NCBI GenBank assembly: GCA_002285055.1
Contig: NQYJ01000003.1
Coordinates: forward strand, 62,001-126,000
Direction of reading: 5' to 3'
From: Candidatus Izimoplasma sp. ZiA1
Lineage (GTDB): Bacteria; Bacillota_I; Bacilli_A; Izemoplasmatales; Izemoplasmataceae
Length of the DNA: 64,000 bases
The notes beneath the pieces were generated by a model. It was not told the origin of the DNA and ran no database searches. It was given only the letters and a program-made list of their open reading frames with translations. Made by a program: the position numbers and the translations under genes. The first letter of the stretch is position 1; each line of letters begins with the position of its first letter. Positions 51,705 through 61,303 of this stretch are shown here, piece by piece.

Positions 51705-53588
51705 ATGAAGAAAAGTAAAAAAACAGTCGTAAAAGAAATTATTACACATTTTAATGCCAAGACAATTATGTTGTTTTTGCTTGATGCTGCGGTAATTTCT
51801 TTTTCATTTTTTATAGCCTTATCATTACAAAATAATTTTGATTTGAGCTTAAATTTACTTGAAAGATTCATTCGCGAAATGCCCATAGTTGTTTTTATTT
51901 ATTGGATAATTTTTGAGCTTTTTGGGATGTATAAGTCCCTATGGGATTTTGCTGGACTTGAAGAACTTATTAAAGGTGTTATAGCGAATTCAATTGCTAC
52001 TTTATCTTCTTATTTTATAGTTTCTATGGCATTTGAAAATCATATGGAACTTGGGTTTTACATAACTGCATTATTCATTGCTTCATTTGCTACAATAATT
52101 GTTAGATTATTTTATAGATTATCAAGAATCATGAAAAAGTATTTTATTTATGAGGAAAAGAAAAACCGTGCATTAATTATTGGGGCAGGTAGTGCTGGAG
52201 TTTTAGTGCTTAATGAGATAAGAAGAGCTAATGAGTTTGACACTGATGTTTGTTGTTTTGTGGATGATGATGAGAAGAAACAAGGAAAATATATCCAAGG
52301 TTTAGAAATCGCTGGAACAACAAAAGAGCTTGAGGACATCATTAATGAAAGAAGTATTGATATAGTCTTTTTGGCAATACCAAACGCTAGTAAAGAGATA
52401 ATCACTAAACTATTAAATCGTATTAGTGAAACTAATGCAGATTCTAAATTGTTCCCACCATTTTATGAGGTGGTTTCAACTTCAAGAAATCAAGAAGTCA
52501 AAATTCGAGATGTAAAAATTGAGGATTTACTTGGAAGAGACGAGATTAAATTAGATGAAACAGGAATAAAAGGATTAATTGATCAAAAAACAATTCTTGT
52601 TACTGGGGGTGGTGGAAGTATTGGTAGCGAACTTGTTCGCCAAATAAGACACTTTAACCCATTAAAAATAGTGATTGTAGACATATATGAAAATAATGCA
52701 TATGACTTACAAATGGAATTAGCTAGACTTTATAGAACTAACGCTGTTAAACACCAACCTGAGATAATTGTGTTAATAGCTAGTGTAAGAGATGAAAAAA
52801 GAATGGATAGTATTTTTAATGAATATCATCCTGATGTCGTTTTCCATGCAGCTGCACACAAACATGTTCCACTAATGGAAAAGAGTCCAAAAGAGGCAAT
52901 TAAAAATAATGTTTTTGGAACTTATAATATAGCGTTTTTAGCAGATAAATATAAACTTGAAAAATTCGTTCTTATCTCAACAGATAAAGCGGTCAACCCT
53001 ACTAATATTATGGGTGCTACAAAACGATTTGCAGAGAAAATTGTTATGGCTTTCAACAAAAAAAGTGAAACAGATTATGTAGCTGTTAGATTTGGTAACG
53101 TATTAGGAAGTAATGGTTCAGTTATACCTTTATTTAAGAAGCAAATAGAATCTGGCGGACCAGTAACTGTCACTCATCCTGATATTATAAGATATTTTAT
53201 GACAATACCTGAGGCTAGTCAGTTAGTTATCCAAGCTGGAGCGTATGCAAAAGGTGGAGAATTATTTGTACTTGATATGGGAGAACCTGTTAAAATTACT
53301 GATTTAGCAGAGAAAATGATTAAACTTTCTGGGTTTGATCCGTATACTGAAATCCCTATTGTTTTTACTGGATTAAGACCTGGTGAAAAAATGTATGAGG
53401 AATTATTAGTTAATTTAGATGAAGCTCATAAAACAGATAATGATTTAATTTTTATTGAGCCAAACCATATAAACGGTTTTACCCTAGAAATATTAGATGA
53501 CTTTAAAGCAAGATTTAAAGAAGATATTGATGTTTTAGATTTAAAAGAATTAGTAAAAATCATTATTCCAGAATATAAAGAAATTTAA
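51705..53588 (+). CDS. PglF/CapD-like nucleotide-sugar 4,6-dehydratase
   Basis: 627 residues: about four N-terminal helices (to about 130), a CoA-binding-like Rossmann domain (IIGAGSAGVLVLNEI) and a C-terminal SDR domain with TGGGGSIGSELVRQ. Active-site region STDKAVNPTNIMGATKR has the Met in place of the SDR Tyr, as in PglF/WbpM. HAAAHKHVPLME is the family's other signature. Expected reaction: UDP-GlcNAc to its 4-keto-6-deoxy derivative, at the inner face of the membrane. It provides a precursor for glycans or glycoproteins. rfbA follows 41 bases later. Confidence 0.92.
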   Translation: MKKSKKTVVKEIITHFNAKTIMLFLLDAAVISFSFFIALSLQNNFDLSLNLLERFIREMPIVVFIYWIIFELFGMYKSLWDFAGLEELIKGVIANSIATLSSYFIVSMAFENHMELGFYITALFIASFATIIVRLFYRLSRIMKKYFIYEEKKNRALIIGAGSAGVLVLNEIRRANEFDTDVCCFVDDDEKKQGKYIQGLEIAGTTKELEDIINERSIDIVFLAIPNASKEIITKLLNRISETNADSKLFPPFYEVVSTSRNQEVKIRDVKIEDLLGRDEIKLDETGIKGLIDQKTILVTGGGGSIGSELVRQIRHFNPLKIVIVDIYENNAYDLQMELARLYRTNAVKHQPEIIVLIASVRDEKRMDSIFNEYHPDVVFHAAAHKHVPLMEKSPKEAIKNNVFGTYNIAFLADKYKLEKFVLISTDKAVNPTNIMGATKRFAEKIVMAFNKKSETDYVAVRFGNVLGSNGSVIPLFKKQIESGGPVTVTHPDIIRYFMTIPEASQLVIQAGAYAKGGELFVLDMGEPVKITDLAEKMIKLSGFDPYTEIPIVFTGLRPGEKMYEELLVNLDEAHKTDNDLIFIEPNHINGFTLEILDDFKARFKEDIDVLDLKELVKIIIPEYKEI

Positions 53589-53629
53589 AAGAATACTAAA
53601 TTACTAAAAATGTGAAGAGGAGTGTCTAT

Positions 53630-54499
53630 ATGAAAGGCATAATTTTAGCAGCAGGAGCAGGAACAAGATTATACCCGATTACAAAATCAGTGAACAAACA
53701 ATTACTTCCAATTTACGATAAACCCATGATTTATTATCCGTTAAGTGTTTTAATGGAAATTGGAATTAAGGATATTTTATTAATTACAAGTGAAAAAGAA
53801 CAAGAGAATTTCAAAAAGTTATTGGGTGATGGAAGTCATCTTGGAATTAACATGAATTACGCTATCCAATATGTACCTAAAGGAATTAGTGACGCTTTTA
53901 TAATTGCTGAAGACTTTATTGGTAATGATGAATCAGTTTTAATTTTAGGAGATAACGTCTATTTTGGTAAAGGTTTTGAGGAAAAACTTGCTAGAGCAAG
54001 AGAAAATTTGAAAAATGGAAGATGTACTGTTTTTGGTTATGAAGTACCAGATCCAGAACGTTTTGGAGTTGTTGAGTTTGATAAAAACTTAGAAGTTATT
54101 TCAATTGAGGAAAAACCTAAAAACCCTAAATCAAACTATTGTGCTACTGGACTATATTTTTATACACCTGGAGCTACAAAAAATGCTAAAAAACTAAAAC
54201 CATCAGCAAGAGGAGAACTAGAGATTACTGATTTATGTAAAATTTATTTAGATGAAGGTAATCTAAGTTGTGAACTACTTCCTAAGTCTTTTAACTGGGT
54301 TGATACAGGAACTTACGATTCTTTGGTTGATGCATCCGTTCTTGTTAGAAATTATGAAAAAACTAACAACTTGAAAGTAGCTTGTCTTGAGGAAATCGCA
54401 TTAAAAAAAGGATTCTTGTCAAAAGAAAAATTGATTGAAATTTCAAGAGAAATGATTAATTCAGGATATAGAGATTATATAATTGAGCTTATTAAATAA
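53630..54499 (+). CDS. rfbA: Glucose-1-phosphate thymidylyltransferase
   Basis: 289 residues from ATG 53630, after AGAGGAGTGTCTAT; the in-frame extension to 53612 is in the ribosome site. GIILAAGAGTRLYPITKSVNKQ is the nucleotidyltransferase signature, with KPMIYYPL, ILGDNVYFG and WVDTGTYDSL. It makes dTDP-glucose from dTTP and glucose 1-phosphate for dTDP-rhamnose-type sugars. rfbB, rfbC and rfbD are not adjacent. Confidence 0.94.
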   Translation: MKGIILAAGAGTRLYPITKSVNKQLLPIYDKPMIYYPLSVLMEIGIKDILLITSEKEQENFKKLLGDGSHLGINMNYAIQYVPKGISDAFIIAEDFIGNDESVLILGDNVYFGKGFEEKLARARENLKNGRCTVFGYEVPDPERFGVVEFDKNLEVISIEEKPKNPKSNYCATGLYFYTPGATKNAKKLKPSARGELEITDLCKIYLDEGNLSCELLPKSFNWVDTGTYDSLVDASVLVRNYEKTNNLKVACLEEIALKKGFLSKEKLIEISREMINSGYRDYIIELIK

Positions 54500-54522
54500 A
54501 AGCACTTTTGTGCTTTTTTTAT
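54498..54522 (+). terminator. Intrinsic terminator after rfbA
   Basis: Stem AAAAGCAC/GTGCTTTT with loop TTTT; overlaps the stop codon. Confidence 0.87.
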
Positions 54523-54561
54523 TAGCCAGATGTTTGGTATAATTGGAGTGAGGTGAATAAT

Positions 54562-55959
54562 ATGAAAATGAAATCATTTATTGATTCGCATATGCATTTT
54601 TTAGGCATAGGTCTGAATGCTTTAGAATACGTTGATTTATCAAATGCTAAAAGTATATTAGAAATCAAAGAAATATTAAGTAAAGAACGTAATCGAGAAA
54701 TTATTATTGCCAGAGGCTGGCACCAAAATAATCTTCTTGAAAATAGATATCCATCAAGAATTGATATTGAAGAAATCATTAAGGATACTCCAGTAATTCT
54801 TATAAGAGCATGTGGTCATGTTCTTGTTGCTAATGAGACAGCAATGATAATAGCAGGTATCAAATATAATTCAAATGTATCTGGAGGGACAATAGATTAT
54901 GATAACGGGATACTTACTGAGAATGCACTTGAGTTAATTTATAACATCATCCCAAAAGCTACTAAAAAAAGAATAAAGCAATACTTTATTGAGGCAAATA
55001 AAATACTACTAAGTTGTGGAATAACAAGTATTGGGAGTGATGATTTTTCTACTATAAATGTTGATTATGAGTTAATCATTGAATCCTTAAAAGAACTTTA
55101 TGATGAGGATTTAATTCAAGTTAGACTTCTTGAACAAGTTAATCTTCCATCAAAAGAGAAGTTACTAGAGTTTATTGATAAGGGTTATGCCAACAAAGTA
55201 TATAAAGGGTTTAAACTTGGACCTTTAAAACTTCTTGCTGATGGGTCTCTAGGTGGTAGAACCGCTTATCTTAATCAACCATACACTGATGATGTTGATA
55301 GTAGAGGAGTTAAAGTTTTTACACAAGATGAGCTAAACGATTTGGTTTTTATAGCTGATTCTAATAATATGGACGTAGCTATTCATGCGATTGGTGATGG
55401 AACTATTGATATGGTTATTATGGCAATAGAATCGTCATTAAAAATCACAAAAAGATTTAGTCATAGACACTCAATTATTCACGCTCAATTAGCAACAAGA
55501 AATCAAATTAAAAAAATGAGACAATTGAATATATCAGCGCAAGTTCAACCTATATTTTTAAACTCAGATATTCCGATAATCAAAAATAGAATTGGTGAAA
55601 GACATTTTGATTCATACCTTTTTAATACTATGGATAAAGAAGGCATTAAAACTGTTTTTGGGACAGATTCACCTGTTGAACCAGTTAACCCTTTTTATAA
55701 TTTATATAGTGCTATAACAAGAAAATCTATAAAATACCCAAACCTTGAACCGTTTTTAGTAAAAGAAGCATTTAACATATCTGATGCATTAAAATGTTAT
55801 ACTGAGAATGGGTATTATTTATCATATGAGGAAAATAAAAACTACGATGACTATATCATAATAAACAAAGATATTTATAATTGTTCTGATGATGAACTTA
55901 AAGATATTGAAGTTCTAGAGACATATATAAATAGTAAACTTGTATATGAAAAAAAGTAA
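54562..55959 (+). CDS. YtcJ-like amidohydrolase (Amidohydro_3)
   Basis: 465 residues from ATG 54562, behind GTGAGGTGAATAAT. Metal ligands: DSHMHFLG at the N terminus, GHVLVANETAM, IHAIGDGTID (His), SIIHAQLA (His), and FGTDSPVEP (Asp). RGWHQNN and LLADGSLGGRTAYL are hallmarks of the YtcJ group. N-terminal beta domain is trimmed, as the protein starts nearly at the first metal motif. Substrate unknown. Confidence 0.88.
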   Translation: MKMKSFIDSHMHFLGIGLNALEYVDLSNAKSILEIKEILSKERNREIIIARGWHQNNLLENRYPSRIDIEEIIKDTPVILIRACGHVLVANETAMIIAGIKYNSNVSGGTIDYDNGILTENALELIYNIIPKATKKRIKQYFIEANKILLSCGITSIGSDDFSTINVDYELIIESLKELYDEDLIQVRLLEQVNLPSKEKLLEFIDKGYANKVYKGFKLGPLKLLADGSLGGRTAYLNQPYTDDVDSRGVKVFTQDELNDLVFIADSNNMDVAIHAIGDGTIDMVIMAIESSLKITKRFSHRHSIIHAQLATRNQIKKMRQLNISAQVQPIFLNSDIPIIKNRIGERHFDSYLFNTMDKEGIKTVFGTDSPVEPVNPFYNLYSAITRKSIKYPNLEPFLVKEAFNISDALKCYTENGYYLSYEENKNYDDYIIINKDIYNCSDDELKDIEVLETYINSKLVYEKK

Positions 55960-55986
55960 ACGACAAAATATATTGTCGTTTTTTAC
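55958..55986 (+). terminator. Intrinsic terminator after the amidohydrolase gene
   Basis: Stem AAACGACAA/TTGTCGTTT with loop AATATA and T tail. Confidence 0.86.
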
Positions 55987-56067
55987 TTCAACTTGATATA
56001 GTCATATAGATACCGAATTAACCATGTGTTATAATGAATTGAATTTTAATAAAGGAGATAATTATTT

Positions 56068-57276
56068 ATGTTAAAAGGCAATTTGATTTATGGGCAATCA
56101 GGTGGACCTAGTAGTGTAATAAATGCTAGTGCGTACGGGGTAATTAGTGAAGCTTTAAAAAGTGATTTGATTGAAAATGTATTAGTAATGAAAAATGGTA
56201 TTAGTGGGATACTAAATAATGAATATTATGTAGAAAATGATTTTATAGAAGATTTAGAGTTACTTAAAAACACACCAGCTTCAGCTTTTGGTAGTGTTAG
56301 ATATAAGTTGAAATCATATATAGAAGATATCCATGATTTTGAGATAATCCATGATTTTTTCAAAAACAACAACATAAGATATTTCTTATATAACGGTGGT
56401 AATGATTCGATGGATACATGTGTTAAGTTAAGTGAATACATGAATCATGTTGATTATGATGTCAAAATTATTGGTATACCAAAAACGATAGATAACGATT
56501 TGCCATCAACAGATCACACTCCTGGATTTGGTAGTGCTGCAAAGTATATAATTAATACTTTGATGGAAATAAATAGAGACATGGCAGTATACCCAAGAAG
56601 TAAAGTAACAATTGTTGAGATTATGGGACGTCATGCTGGTTGGTTAACTGCATCAAGTATGGTAGCAAAACAAAGTGGAACAGGTCCAGACTTGATTTAT
56701 GTTCCTGAAGTAGCTTTTGATATTGATGATTTTTTAGTTAAAGTAGAAAATATTTATAATAAGAAACAAAGTTGTTTAATTGCTGTAAGTGAAGGAATAA
56801 AAGATCATCAAGGTTATTTTGTTGGATTGAATAGTGATTTTAAAGATGCTTTTGGTCATAATCAACTTGGTGGAGTAGCAATGAAACTTGGCGAACTTGT
56901 GAAAGCTAAACTAAAGATTGATTACCGTAGCATTGAACTTTCAACAACACAACGAGCTGCATCGCATTTAAGAAGTAAAACTGATGTTCTTGAGGCAATT
57001 GAAGTTGGAAGACATGGAGTATTATTTGCACTTCAAGGATATACTAACAAAATGGTAACAATTAACAGAACTAGTAATAAAGATTATCATATAGAATATG
57101 GAATAGAAGACACTTTTAAAATAGCTAACAAAGAGCAAGTAATTCCAAATCATATGTTTGATGAAAACAACAATTTGAATGATGAATTTTATAGATATAT
57201 TTTGCCACTAATTAATGGTGAATATCCTCAAATATATGAGAATGGGGTTCAAAAGTTTTTCAAAATAAAACAATAG
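56068..57276 (+). CDS. pfp: Diphosphate-dependent phosphofructokinase
   Basis: 402 residues. GQSGGPSSVINAS, then GGNDSMDT (residues 110-117), where Asp113 occupies the site that is Gly in ATP-PFK, and PKTIDNDL with Lys139. Both changes are known marks of PPi use. TPGFGSAAKYI and MGRHAGWL complete the active site. It converts fructose 6-phosphate and PPi to fructose 1,6-bisphosphate, reversibly, saving ATP in glycolysis. Start after AAAGGAGATAATT. Whether an ATP-PFK exists elsewhere is unknown. Confidence 0.93.
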   Translation: MLKGNLIYGQSGGPSSVINASAYGVISEALKSDLIENVLVMKNGISGILNNEYYVENDFIEDLELLKNTPASAFGSVRYKLKSYIEDIHDFEIIHDFFKNNNIRYFLYNGGNDSMDTCVKLSEYMNHVDYDVKIIGIPKTIDNDLPSTDHTPGFGSAAKYIINTLMEINRDMAVYPRSKVTIVEIMGRHAGWLTASSMVAKQSGTGPDLIYVPEVAFDIDDFLVKVENIYNKKQSCLIAVSEGIKDHQGYFVGLNSDFKDAFGHNQLGGVAMKLGELVKAKLKIDYRSIELSTTQRAASHLRSKTDVLEAIEVGRHGVLFALQGYTNKMVTINRTSNKDYHIEYGIEDTFKIANKEQVIPNHMFDENNNLNDEFYRYILPLINGEYPQIYENGVQKFFKIKQ

Positions 57277-57282
57277 CTTTTG

Positions 57283-57352
57283 TTGAATTAAGTGTAAAAA
57301 AATCTTATAATAAGTATGGGAATAAAAAAACCCGTAATGGGTTTTTTATTTT
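57283..57352 (+). promoter_or_regulatory. Promoter followed at once by a terminator (possible attenuator)
   Basis: -35 TTGAAT (57283-57288), 17-base spacer, -10 TATAAT (57306-57311). Then, within about 10 bases of the expected start, an intrinsic terminator AAAAAACCC/GGGTTTTTT (57325-57347, loop GTAAT). Transcript start GGG (57318-57320) could pair with the CCC of the terminator stem and free the T run. The gene at 57378 lies just downstream. A plain terminator for the phosphofructokinase gene is the simpler reading. Confidence 0.5.
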
Positions 57353-57377
57353 ATAAGGATATATATGGAGGTTACAA

Positions 57378-57932
57378 ATGGAAGAAAGATTTAAAAAAGT
57401 AATGCAAGATTATGAAGTGAAGGAAGCAGCTAAAAACTTAAAAAAAACACATCTTAAACAATTAAAGAGAGTTAAACTACTTCATGATCATGGACTAGTA
57501 GAAAAAGCATATATTGATTCAATCGAGGGATATGAGGAGTTAACAAAAGTTGGAGCAACTTTAGTTGTTGATGACACTGGTTTTTATGGGTTTTTAAACA
57601 AAAAAACAAATGAGATAGCTTTTATTAATAAAAAAATGTTTCAAAATAGATATATGATTTTAAAACCACTAGATATCAGTGATGAGGATTATACATTATT
57701 AAGAGCTTATTATAAAGCTAACCATCGTTCTAGAGAAAAGGGAACAGGAGTAGAAATAAGTCTGCATATTATTTCTGTATTATTTGTAGCTATTAGTATA
57801 GTTGCTATATTTACTTCTAAGGGTTCTTTAGAATTTGTACTGACTTTCTTTGGAGCACTAGTGATAGCTGCGTTAATGCAGTCATTTAGAATGATTGTTA
57901 GATATTTAAGATTGATGTGTGAAAACAAATAA
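57378..57932 (+). CDS. Unknown 184-residue protein with C-terminal membrane helices
   Basis: Not recognised. A soluble N-terminal region of about 115 residues (helical start with KNLKKTHLKQLKRVK, then a beta-rich VGATLVVDDTGFYGFLNKKTNEIAFINKK) is followed by two helices near the C terminus. Start after TGGAGGTTACAA. Monocistronic. Confidence 0.78.
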   Translation: MEERFKKVMQDYEVKEAAKNLKKTHLKQLKRVKLLHDHGLVEKAYIDSIEGYEELTKVGATLVVDDTGFYGFLNKKTNEIAFINKKMFQNRYMILKPLDISDEDYTLLRAYYKANHRSREKGTGVEISLHIISVLFVAISIVAIFTSKGSLEFVLTFFGALVIAALMQSFRMIVRYLRLMCENK

Positions 57933-57934
57933 GA

Positions 57935-57972
57935 AAAAGAGGAAATTTCATTTGAAATTTCCTCTTTAATTT
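57935..57972. terminator. Bidirectional intrinsic terminator
   Basis: Fifteen-bp stem AAAGAGGAAATTTCA/TGAAATTTCCTCTTT with a 2-base loop between converging genes. Confidence 0.88.
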
Positions 57973-57977
57973 TAATA

Positions 57978-60900
57978 TTAACGTTCGCCTTGATAGAGTT
58001 CATAACCAATTGGATGAACTTCTGAGTACATAAACTCAGTTATAAATCCGCTACTAAGATTATAAACTGCTTTAAAGTTACCAATACTAACAATGAAAGT
58101 TTCTCCATCTAAATAAATTATACGATCATAAATTGGAGAGAGAAGTTCATTATTTTCTAAATCAATCATCCCAAAATTGCCTTGAAGTGTAACTAAGAAT
58201 AATGACAAGTCAGGAGATTGGTAATAAAAATCATATGTTAAATCGTTCATTATATCTAAGTTTTTATTGTATAAGCTATGTTCACCGTTAAACTCAAATA
58301 TAAAGTAGTTATTATCTAGCATTTGAAAATCATCAAAATTACTAATTGTTTTATTAGTTGCAACATGAGTTATTGATTTATTGCTATCGATTAAGTACAC
58401 ATTATCACCAATTATCAACTCGAATTTAACAAGATTATTCAAGTCGTAATCAGTAATATCTAAGTATAGTTTTGCTTCTGCATAATCATTTCTAGCTACA
58501 ACAACATATAATCCTTCATCTTCATCGTAGTCTTCTTCAACAAAAGTAATTTGATCAAGTATTAATGATTTATCCATAAACCTAATTGAAAAAGAGTTAT
58601 CATATATATTAATAACAAAGTCATCAATTACTGAGATTGCTTCACTTTCGTAACTTAGATAGTTTCCAACTCGATCGATAATAACTTTATTTCCATATGT
58701 ATTTTCAGCTATAGCTTTGTTATCAACAAAATCATCAATATTTTTAAACTCACTAGCTGTTCTAAATTTTGTTTTTGCGTCAAATAATTGACGATACTCA
58801 CCAATCATAGAGACACCAAACATACCGTCTTGTAAGTAGTCTACGTATGAAAAGAATGAGTTAGTTATCATAGTTGAGTTATCAAAAATATAGTAATAAT
58901 AGTTCATTTGTGTCTTAGCTACAATATACTTATTATCATATACTCCGCCAATACCAGGTGAAACATAATTAAAGACAATAACTCCTTCAGAGTCAACTAC
59001 TCCAAAATATCCATCTTTTCTTAAAACTATTCTTTCATCATATGTTTTAATATAATTCTCTAGTTCGAAATCCGTTAAAACTGTCCCATCAAAATTTATT
59101 AAGGCATATTCACTTGGTGCTGTTTCTAATGAACCGATTGCAAATGTCTCACTTACGCTTAAAGAACTATAAACTAAAGGAATCATAATTTCATCATTTT
59201 TGTTTACAACACCATATTTACTTGTTGTTAAATCTTTTACAAGATATACAGAATCTGAATAATATGTAATTTGAGAATATCTATTTGCTGAGATGTCATT
59301 ATTACTGGTATTGATAAATTTATACCCGATAACACCTTCGCCCATATCTACACCGGCAATAGCAACACCGTCCCTAAAATCACTAATGTTTTTATATGTT
59401 GGTTCGATAACTACATCCCCATTAGTATCAATAACTCCCATATTGCTTGATGGTGAGCTTTCTTTAAAGTAAGCATAACCTTCATTGAAGTATGACAAGT
59501 AGAAGTATTCAGTATTAGTTATAGGCGTACCGTCTTCTCCAAGATAACCATATTTGTATTCAGAAGTTTGATATTTTTCTGGTTCGTTATTATATCTTAA
59601 AAATCCAATTGCAGTACAAGGAAAGACTGTGCTTGTTTTACTTACAACACCATGAAGTCCATTATCATTTGAAACATCAAATAAACCAAGTTCAGCATTG
59701 TAATAACCATTAATTGTATAGTTAGTATTTAATAATAATTTATTACCTGGTAAATCAATTAAATAATTAAACGTACTACTAGTGTAGTATAATAAATCAC
59801 CTCTAATATCAAATGATCTAACATCTTGGTACATTGTTTTTTCTTTTAAATTAAAAATTACAACTCCACCATCAACATTTGCAGTGTAGTAATTATCATA
59901 TATAAATGAAACATTTTCTGTTTGAGAATCATAATATAATGTAATATCCTCATTTAAATAGAAAACTTTATTATCATTCTCAAATTGAAGCAATAAAGTT
60001 CCATCATCTAAATACTCTGATTGATAATAAAAATCATCTACACTAAATAATCGCTCATTACTTGAGTTAATTATATAATTGTCATTATTAATTGATACCA
60101 AATATGTATCATCTGATAAGACATTTAATCTATCATAAATTGTAGGAACTACAAAATTAAAATTAATGTCAATAACTCCAAAGTTTTCATTATCAGAATA
60201 ATCAGCACCGTCTCTGTTTGAATCATATCTATATGATTCTTCACCGGTTCTATTAACAACAGCGAGTCCATTTTCAAAGTTTTCAGCATAACCATAAACG
60301 AAATCTGTCACTAACTCACCATTTGAATTAACATATGCATATTTTTCATTCTCGGACTCTACAACAGCGTATCCTTCATTAAATGGATTAAAATCATAAT
60401 AATCTAAATGGAAGAAAACACCAGTTTCAGTGTTATAAAAAGAAATAACATCTTCTTTGTTTCCTAAGATCAAAACACCATCACCGAAACCTTCAATGTA
60501 CATGAACTCGTTATCAATTACAATTTCACCAGTATTTGAAATAACACCATAATATCCAAGTTCATTTTTTACAACAAAGAACTCACTTGAAATCTGACCA
60601 ACGACATTTGCACCAGTAACAGTAATTTTACAAGTTTTTTGATAATGATACCCATCACTGTTTACTACATGATAAACAACATTATATTCACCGATTACGT
60701 CGTAATTTACGTCATCAGTATTAACATCAATTACATAACTTAAATCCCCAAATTTACTATCAATAGCACTAACACCATCTAGGTAATCTGGTAGTTCATT
60801 ACCGATAACATATGTTAATGGCTTAGCTCCAACAATTATTGGATGTTCATCAACAGGCTCACCAACAACACTAACATTAATACTTTTACTTAATGTGTCC

Positions 60901-61151
60901 CCGCCACTAGTATATGTGAATGTAACTGGGTAAACCCCAATTTCCTCCATATTTAAAGCACTTGAATCAACGACAACACCAGTTTCGTCATTGCTTAGAG
61001 TAACACCATCTAAAAAAGATGGAACTTCAGTTCCAACACTTACTGTAATATCTTGTAAGCCATTAATCGAAATTTCCTCGATCTTCTCTTTACATCCAAC
61101 TAAGAGAGTTAGAGAAGTTAAAGCTAGTAAAACTAATAAATACTTCTTCAT
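57978..61151 (-). CDS. Very large WG-repeat surface lipoprotein with Ig-like domains
   Basis: 1057 residues, lipobox LVGC. Two Ig-like domains follow (about 25-97 and 100-182; each with the pattern ...VGTEVPSFLDGV..., E.G.Y.V.Y.....), of the DUF5011/Cry22-like type. The rest is built of WG-type repeats: GYYGVISNTGEIV, KYAYVNSNGELV, NFGVIDINFNFVVP, SNMGVIDTNGDVVIEP, KYGVVNKNDEIMIPLVY and GYFGVVDSEGVIV. These repeats likely fold as a beta-propeller or solenoid. Function probably adhesion or binding at the cell surface. Start ATG 61151; the site AGAAGGGA is rather far away. It ends at a shared terminator. Confidence 0.85.
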   Translation of the reverse strand: MKKYLLVLLALTSLTLLVGCKEKIEEISINGLQDITVSVGTEVPSFLDGVTLSNDETGVVVDSSALNMEEIGVYPVTFTYTSGGDTLSKSINVSVVGEPVDEHPIIVGAKPLTYVIGNELPDYLDGVSAIDSKFGDLSYVIDVNTDDVNYDVIGEYNVVYHVVNSDGYHYQKTCKITVTGANVVGQISSEFFVVKNELGYYGVISNTGEIVIDNEFMYIEGFGDGVLILGNKEDVISFYNTETGVFFHLDYYDFNPFNEGYAVVESENEKYAYVNSNGELVTDFVYGYAENFENGLAVVNRTGEESYRYDSNRDGADYSDNENFGVIDINFNFVVPTIYDRLNVLSDDTYLVSINNDNYIINSSNERLFSVDDFYYQSEYLDDGTLLLQFENDNKVFYLNEDITLYYDSQTENVSFIYDNYYTANVDGGVVIFNLKEKTMYQDVRSFDIRGDLLYYTSSTFNYLIDLPGNKLLLNTNYTINGYYNAELGLFDVSNDNGLHGVVSKTSTVFPCTAIGFLRYNNEPEKYQTSEYKYGYLGEDGTPITNTEYFYLSYFNEGYAYFKESSPSSNMGVIDTNGDVVIEPTYKNISDFRDGVAIAGVDMGEGVIGYKFINTSNNDISANRYSQITYYSDSVYLVKDLTTSKYGVVNKNDEIMIPLVYSSLSVSETFAIGSLETAPSEYALINFDGTVLTDFELENYIKTYDERIVLRKDGYFGVVDSEGVIVFNYVSPGIGGVYDNKYIVAKTQMNYYYYIFDNSTMITNSFFSYVDYLQDGMFGVSMIGEYRQLFDAKTKFRTASEFKNIDDFVDNKAIAENTYGNKVIIDRVGNYLSYESEAISVIDDFVINIYDNSFSIRFMDKSLILDQITFVEEDYDEDEGLYVVVARNDYAEAKLYLDITDYDLNNLVKFELIIGDNVYLIDSNKSITHVATNKTISNFDDFQMLDNNYFIFEFNGEHSLYNKNLDIMNDLTYDFYYQSPDLSLFLVTLQGNFGMIDLENNELLSPIYDRIIYLDGETFIVSIGNFKAVYNLSSGFITEFMYSEVHPIGYELYQGER

Positions 61152-61271
61152 AAAAAAACAAATCCCTTCTGTTTTATTTTTAGCATAGCTATAATTATCC
61201 TATTTTTAAAGCTATTAATCTATATTATAACACATTTTAGTTTGCGTTACTTACTAATTAGAGTAATATGC

Positions 61272-61303
61272 AAAAAAAAAGCGATTTTAGTTAAAAATCG
61301 CTT
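61272..61303 (-). terminator. Intrinsic terminator after the rhomboid gene
   Basis: Minus-strand stem AAGCGATTTT/AAAATCGCTT with loop TAACT and a long T run; overlaps the stop codon. Confidence 0.87.
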
